Shown here: positions 58,171 to 64,000 of the stretch, in pieces
How positions within the stretch are numbered: position 1 is the first letter of the stretch
Layout of the letters: the number at the start of each line of letters is the position of its first letter
NCBI GenBank assembly: GCA_050084985.1
Contig: JBITNC010000001.1
Location: 163,246,001 to 163,310,000, forward strand
Length of the DNA: 64,000 bases
Source of the DNA: Nageia nagi
Lineage: Eukaryota; Pinophyta
Direction of reading: 5' to 3'
The notes under the pieces: model-generated
Told to the model about the DNA's origin: nothing
Database searches by the model: none
What the model saw: only the letters and a program-made list of their open reading frames with translations
Made by a program: the position numbers and the translations under genes

Positions 58171-58379
58171 CTGAAGAGTGCAAACATGATATCAGGGAGC
58201 AGTTCAAGGAGATCATGCGACAAAGACCCTAAAGAGTATCAAAGTATCCAACCGCCAATTTTGTAGCCAAGGAGCCAGGATCTGAGAGATAGCATGAGAG
58301 CATGGATTTTTGGGTCCAGAGTGCAGTCAATAGAGATGGGGTCGTCTTTCAGAGTGATAAGCTCACAAATGCCAAATAT

Positions 58380-58850
58380 GACAAAAATGAGCATTTTTGT
58401 AGAGTTTAAGTTCGAGTGCCTTGAAAATGACAAGGATAGCAAAAATTGATGTTTTTGTCAAAGTTAACCCCGAAGAGCTGGAAAAGGGCAAGGTAGAACT
58501 TGGAAATGGTCAGTATGGTGAAAATGTGTGTTTTTGCACGATTTGATCCGGAAAGCTCGAAAATGACCAAAAGTGACGAGTTGAGCCCATAATGGCTAGA
58601 AATGTCGAAAATGGGCGGAATTGAATACTTTGAGCTTGAAAATGCCAGAAATGATGGAAATGACAACTTTGAGCTTGAAAAGGCGGAAATGGTCGTTTTT
58701 GCATCGTTTGAGCTTGGAAATCATCGAAAATGCAAAGTTTGAGCTCGGAGGTGCTGGAAAGGGTGTTTTGGTTGAGTTTGAACTTGAAAATGCCGGGAAT
58801 GGTCGGAAATGCATAGATTGAGTCCAGGATGGATTGAAAGTGCAAGATTG
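58380..58850 (+). repeat. Degenerate short tandem repeat (gagcttgaaaatg units)
   Basis: Variants of tttgagcttgaaaatg recur at roughly 40-65-bp spacing, for example near 58631, 58669, 58708, 58738 and 58775. The open frame this creates on the minus strand (58510-58845, with repeated FQAQ) is a by-product of the repeat. Confidence 0.75.
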
Positions 58851-58859
58851 AGTACCCTT

Positions 58860-60545
58860 AGCTTAAAGCACATTTTCCCAAGGTATTGAAAACCCAAGTG
58901 GGGGAAAATGGTGCATGTTTCTCATAGATAAATGCAGATGGTATCGGAATTCGAGTCTAAGAGCATATTCAGAGAGATAAGGTGAATTCTATCACAATTA
59001 GGACTCGAAATTTTCGATTTTGACCAAGTCTAAGGTACTCAAAGGCTAGGCGCAGTTTTTCAAGCCTATGGGAAAACCATAGAGATGATTTTTGGCGCCT
59101 ATATTGTGGAGGAAAAGTGGAAATGCATCAGAATTTAAATGTAAATGCATAGATGGATGGAAGAGGTGATTCTAAGACACATTAGGTCCAAATTTTTGAT
59201 TTTGAGCAAGTAAAGACCCCTAGAATGCTAGGCGCAAGTTTCTAGAGTTTTCCAATTCCAATGGAGTGAAAAATGGCGCCTAGGATGACAAGATGGAATG
59301 TTTTTTGACCAAAAATCAAGTTTAAGTGCTTGAGACCAAGGAAAACATGATTGTAAGCACATTTAGTTCTCAAAAATTTCGATTTTGAGCACATTTGAGC
59401 ACTCTAAAGGCTAGGCACAGGTTTTGAGAGCTATGGAAATCCAATGGGATGAAAAATGGCGCCTAGAATAAAAATTTTGATAAATTTTGGTCAAAACTCA
59501 AGTTTAAGGGGTCCATTGGGTGTAAAATGTGATTTCTAGCACATTTAGGTCTTGAAAATTTGGAAATTGAGCAAGTTTTGGGCACCAAAATGCTAGGTGC
59601 AGTTTTCCATATTTTTCGAAATCCATAGAAGTGAAAAATGGCGCCTAACTTGGAGGGATAAGTGCAAAACTCATTAAAATTGATTCCAAGGTGTCCATTG
59701 GGTGAAAAACATCATTTTTAGCACATTTGAACTTGCAATTTTTCAACTTTGAGCAAGGAAAGTGGCCCAAATTCCTAGGCGCAGGTTTGCAAGGCTATGG
59801 AAATCCAATAGGATGAATTTTGGCGCCTAAGTCAGGGAGGAAGATGGATTTTTGATCAAAAACCAAATTTGAAGACATAAATGGGTAAAACACCCCATTC
59901 TAAGCACATTTAAACTCGAAAAATTTCATTTTTGAGCAAGTTTGGGGGCACAAATATCCAGGTGCAGGTTTGAGGCTGTTTGAAGATCCATAGGGCTGAA
60001 ATCTAGTGCCTAAGTTGCCAAGAATTCACAAATTTGGTCCAAAAGTCATGTGTGAGCACTTCATTGCATAGAAAATGCCATTTAAAACACATTTAGGTCT
60101 ACAAAAAAGTGATTTTGGGCTCATTTAATGCCTCTAGCAGCTAGGCGCAGGTTTTCATCTCATTACAAATCCATAGAACTGAAAATCAGCGCCTAAGATG
60201 GAGAGATAAGTGCCAATTTACTCAAAAATCAAGTTGGACCCCTTCATTGCATGGAGAAAGACATTCCAAGCACCTTTAACCTTTCAAATTTTCGATTTTG
60301 AGCACATATAAGGCACCAAAATGCTAGGCACAGTTTTCCAAGTGTATGGAATTCCAACGAGATGAAAACTAGCGCCTAACTTGATGAGGATTTACAAATT
60401 TTGCTCAAAATTCGAAATTTTTTCCTTCATTGCATGGAAAATGGAATTCTAAGAAACTTTAAACTTGCAAGTTTTCAAATTTGAGCAAGTTAAAGTGCTC
60501 AAAAATCTAGGAGGCATTTTTCATTCCTATGGAAATTTTCACTTT
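58860..60545 (+). repeat. 183-bp tandem array, about nine to ten copies
   Basis: The motif ctaggcgcag and its variants stand at 59046, 59228, 59411, 59593, 59775, 59958, 60141, 60324 and 60507, a period of 182-183 bp. Each unit also has gagcacattt, a ccattg.atgg segment and, about 50 bp after the first motif, a tggcgcctaag motif that is its inverted match. A decayed further copy starts near 58864. The array is untranslated and lies upstream of a TATA box. Confidence 0.92.
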
Positions 60546-61660
60546 TTTCTATCAAAAAAATCCATAGACATGAAAATCGAAAATTTTGCCAAAAACTTCA
60601 AATCTTTACCAAAACCTCTCAAAACTTGCCAATGACCTTGAAATCCCATCCTTCATCCATCCATGGGGTCAAATCCACTTTTTAAAAATTTTCCAAATTT
60701 CGGACCCCTACCCATCTTTTTTCGAAAAATAGACCAAAAAAATCCACTTTTTTGAAAAATTCTCTCAGAATCCGTTGAAAATTTGCCACAATGATCACAT
60801 CAAAGGCAAATCCAAGTTCAGAAAAAGGAGCTCAAAAGATTGTTAGAAGGATCCACAACGAGGATTTGAAGCTCCATTTTTTGCCAGATTGATCCAAAAC
60901 GCTTTGAAATGCATTCCAGAGAGCATCAATTTTTGTAAATATTTTATTTCTAGCATATTTTAGTGGGATGAGAGTGTTCTCCCACTAAAACAATATTGTA
61001 ATCTCAATTTAGCATTCAAATTAGCATTTTAAAGCGTTTTTAGAAATTAGGGCAACACTTGAGAATTTGACCTAATTTTGCCTATAAATAAGTGGCATGG
61101 GGTCTCATTTTCACTAGAGCTCATTTTGTGAAAAAATTGAAACTTCTGTAAAAGAGGAGCAAATTGATGTATCCTTGCAAAACTCTTTTACAAGTTAATA
61201 CAAAGTGATTAAAGCAAAGATCGAACTTGTTTATCCATTTATGGTGTTGTGAATTGTTTCTTAAGGATTATCATTGCTCGTTTGACACTTTCACGTCCTT
61301 CCTTTGAAAACTCATGAGTTTTAAGGAATGTATCATTGCTTTATTCTTTAAAGTGTTGGAAATCAGTCTTTGATAGTTGCTTGGTTCACAACATGCATGT
61401 AGATGAGGTATTCTGAATCTGTTTCCTGTTTTATAATATCAAAGTAGAGGTTTACATCCAAACTCTTGTTCTTCCCACGTTCTTCCACCATGTCCATTTG
61501 ATTGCTCGCAATCGGCATTCCTCCCCGCTCCTTTTTGGAACAACTCGAACATAGTTGTTTGTTCGCAAAGCTGGATGAATTGGATGAAATCCCTAAACTG
61601 ATTAGAAAAGGATGAACTTTTTAAACAATGCTTCATCGTGGTGACTCGTTTGGTATCTAA
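60546..61660 (+). other. Probable LTR promoter region downstream of the 183-bp array
   Basis: A TATA box lies near 61082 and a possible primer site tggtatctaagc at about 61650. If this is a retrotransposon LTR, the 183-bp array would be in its U3 region. No matching second LTR is present in the window. Sequence between 60940 and 61020 contains the inverted pair tagtgggatga / tctcccacta. Confidence 0.4.
61081..61090 (+). promoter_or_regulatory. TATA box (cctataaata)
   Basis: CCTATAAATA followed by about 30 bp of ordinary sequence, a strong plant TATA match located after a 1.7-kb repeat array. It probably belongs to an LTR. The transcript start was not determined. Confidence 0.5.
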
Positions 61661-63405
61661 GCAAGTATCCGTTTCCGTTTCACAAAGTGTAGTCTCTCAC
61701 TTTACAGTATTTTATTTATGCTTTCTTTGTGCTTTCAAAACCAAATACAATCGTTAAGTCCACACATAGATATTTTGAATAAACTCTATACATCAAATAA
61801 AACAACGTTGGTTAACAGGCTGCTACCTCTCATTCCATTCCATTGAGGCTGATTCCAAAGAGGGATACCACACTTTTATTTATCCATCCCTATCTCGAAA
61901 CACACTTAGCGAACACACCTTACAACATAACAAGGTTGGGGTTGCTAGGCGGGGTGTTCTACAAGAGCCTTGGAGGTACACAGTCCTTTTCAACCAAGGG
62001 AATTGGTAATGCATTCCCAACTATGTTGTTGGGCGGCTTGTAAGTCCTACACGCAATCTTCAGAGGGTCGCCGCGGGAAAGGAAAGCATCCCAACAGGTT
62101 GGCTGCCAAGAGCTGAACGGGAGACATAATAATCACATGTTATTGCATCAAATGAAGCTACAAGAAACCCTTGCTGAACCCTAGGGCCAATGTTGCTGTG
62201 AACTTCATCTGAATCTATGGGAAAAGGTGGAGGTGTTTCCATTTCTGTTTGAGTTGTTTTTATAATGACTTTTTTTTTCTTCTAATGCCTCCAAATAAGC
62301 ATTCATCTCTCGTAGTTGCAGAGTCTAACATCTCGGCCAGGGATTCTAGCAAGCTGAAATTTCAGGCCCCCACGGACAACTAAACCATAATAGTTACATA
62401 TTGTTTGCCCTTGTTTTGGATCTTGTGTGCAATGTTTCTAAACAGGGTCTCTTTAAAGTCTTTGTGAGCCTCTATGTGTGCCTATGGGTGTTGAAGAACT
62501 CATGTTGACAGTTAAACAAATAAATAACCCTACAACTGTAAATAGAAACAACAAACCAAAAGCAACTGTTACAAAGATTTTAAAGAGAATAGCAGCAAAT
62601 AGATTACAATTTATAAGCACAAAAAAAGAATACAAGTAGGAAAAAACAAGCAAAACAAAGTTACAAACATTGTATATTCTAAAAACAAGTAAAAAAGAAT
62701 TCTAAACCTGGAGAATGAGTGAAAAATTTGTCAAAATGCACTTGCAATGAGAATTCCAGTTCTTGAAAACAAGTTAGCAGCAGCAAGAGTGAGTGAGAAG
62801 TGAGGTAGAGATTTTCGTTTTTATCATTTTTCAGCATTCTGTTTTTGATATAATTGTGTAATTTCATGGACTTGACAATTTCTCAACAAGTAATTGCAGA
62901 AAAATTGCCCATACGCGGCCTTAAAATACTCATTGAGTTGTTTGCGAGTTGCTTGCAAGACTTTGCTCGGCTTGCTACTCGGTGAGTTATGTGATTACTT
63001 GTTGAGTTTGATATCAATGGTGATATTGATGAGACCATCCTAAACACTCCGGGTAGATGTTCTCTCCTCGTAGCTCATCATTTTGATTCTTGCGTACTAT
63101 GGTGATTCATGTTTAGTAGATATTTTTTTCATAGTTCTTAATGATATGTTATGATAATTATTGTTCATGTGTATCAGTTAATTATGTATTTCATTTTCTT
63201 CGTATTTATTTTTATGATGTTTACTTACTAGGGGGGTGCTTGATCGTTATTAAGATTTTCTAATGTACCCCATGACACCCATGATAGGCGGAAACCCCTC
63301 TAAACATTTGAACCCCTTGCAGGACCTTTTCTAATCTTTTTTGCGAATTCATTTTTGCTTTGAATCCCTTTTTCACAACAGGTTAAAAATGCAAAATTCT
63401 AGGCT
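61661..63405. other. Region without recognised genes
   Basis: A less AT-rich patch at about 61840-62240 has short open frames on both strands (61843-62043 plus, 62060-62242 minus), none resembling a known family. The rest is AT-rich. Confidence 0.4.
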
Positions 63406-63409
63406 CATG

Positions 63410-64000
63410 GTATTCACCAAAGTTGTCAAACTCAGACTTGGCGCAGACTCACCGAGACCCACTTGGATTCAGGATTCGGGAAGAAAATCGGTTGGACTCG
63501 GAAAAAATCAGCAAAATGAAAAAAATACATATATTTTCATTGAAAACATATTTTTTTCAACAATAACATCAACATTATACAATCTACAATATACACAATT
63601 ACAAATGGCGTATAGGAAGTGGCATATGTTTATATTTATCAAAATGTTAAAACTTAAAAGTTAAAACTTCAGTGTTCACAATACAAATTACAAAATGTGC
63701 CTACAAATCTATGATGGCTACAAAATAAAAAAGCTGCAGCGCACAATCTAATTAATAAATCTATCATGGCTGAAAACATCAATTCTTTGCTGTTCTTTTC
63801 TCCTTTGACCTAGCATAAGATACAAGCTCGTTTTGTGCCTGAGATATGGAATTGGATGCCACTTCCCCTTGTTGTGCCCTTTGCTCTTCTTACCCCCTTG
63901 CTGCCATCTCCTTTGCTAGATTTTCAAGATCATCAACAAGAATATTGGGAATATTAGGATCTTGTGTGTGTAACTCTATAGGCTGATCCTTATCATCTAA
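63410..64000 (-). mobile_element. Probable hAT 3' end (hAT-4), running off the window
   Basis: Sequence near 63420-63490 has repeated gactc/ccgagac phrases as found in plant hAT ends. On the minus strand from the right edge a frame reads DPNIPNILVDDLENLAKEMA, then RAQQGEVASNSISQAQNELV, and ends KRTAKN with a stop at about 63780; one internal TAA interrupts it. It resembles the acidic C-terminal tail of a hAT transposase. The diagnostic dimerisation motif would be beyond 64000, so this is tentative. Confidence 0.4.

Noticed and set aside
58510-58845. Minus-strand frame with repeated FQAQ, possible repeat protein
   Set aside because: It arises from the gagcttgaaaatg tandem repeat and has no start context or conserved domain.
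58860-60545. CRISPR-like regular spacing
   Set aside because: The units are contiguous diverged tandem repeats without distinct spacers, in a plant genome; a satellite-type or LTR array fits.

Overview
This is a gene-poor stretch of a large plant nuclear genome. Almost all of it is decayed transposable elements: Ty1/Copia and Ty3/Gypsy LTR retrotransposons, hAT elements and a Mutator-like element, nested in one another. The paired copia LTRs differ at roughly one site in ten, tRNA-Met-type primer sites are common, and one host intron is about 19.3 kb. Together these suggest a gymnosperm-like genome (conifer, cycad or ginkgo type). That assignment is inference; no sequence was compared with a database.

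Layout, 1-29 kb: the 3' half of a Gypsy chromovirus with its LTR (1-about 2.0 kb); a complete minus-strand Copia element (2370-7820, perfect TTATT target duplication); a complete plus-strand Copia element (8362-13488); a Mutator-like transposase relic (about 13.8-15.1 kb, minus); and an old minus-strand Gypsy (about 15.9-25.9 kb). The reverse transcriptase domain of that Gypsy is split by three later insertions: a solo Gypsy LTR (17440-18408), a solo Copia-like LTR (18652-19067) and a 3.6-kb hAT element (19164-22805).

29-49 kb: the only host gene seen is a plus-strand RluA-family RNA pseudouridine synthase. One exon is at 29056-29258 and the next at 48573-48651. The intron between them holds a Gypsy gag-protease relic, an LTR with an unidentified captured-looking coding stretch (34.1-37.6 kb), and a family of Gypsy elements with about 1.2-kb LTRs. 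One of these carries a fragment resembling the largest subunit of RNA polymerase V (NRPE1), including its WG/GW Argonaute-binding tail (about 39.1-40.3 kb). Another is a complete but pol-less element (40454-45625, perfect TCAAG duplication) inserted into the gag gene of a third.

49-64 kb: a Gypsy gag/LTR remnant, a degraded plus-strand hAT (52.5-55.3 kb) flanked by inverted copies of a repeat, a 337-bp tandem repeat, another hAT remnant, a striking 183-bp tandem array (58.9-60.5 kb) upstream of a TATA box, and a probable hAT 3' end running off the window.

Nearly every element gene carries premature stops, many at tryptophan or glutamine codons, as expected from deamination of methylated cytosine. 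No RNA gene, CRISPR array or bacterial-type feature was seen. The most unusual observation is the NRPE1-like fragment: a retrotransposon that apparently captured part of the machinery that silences retrotransposons.
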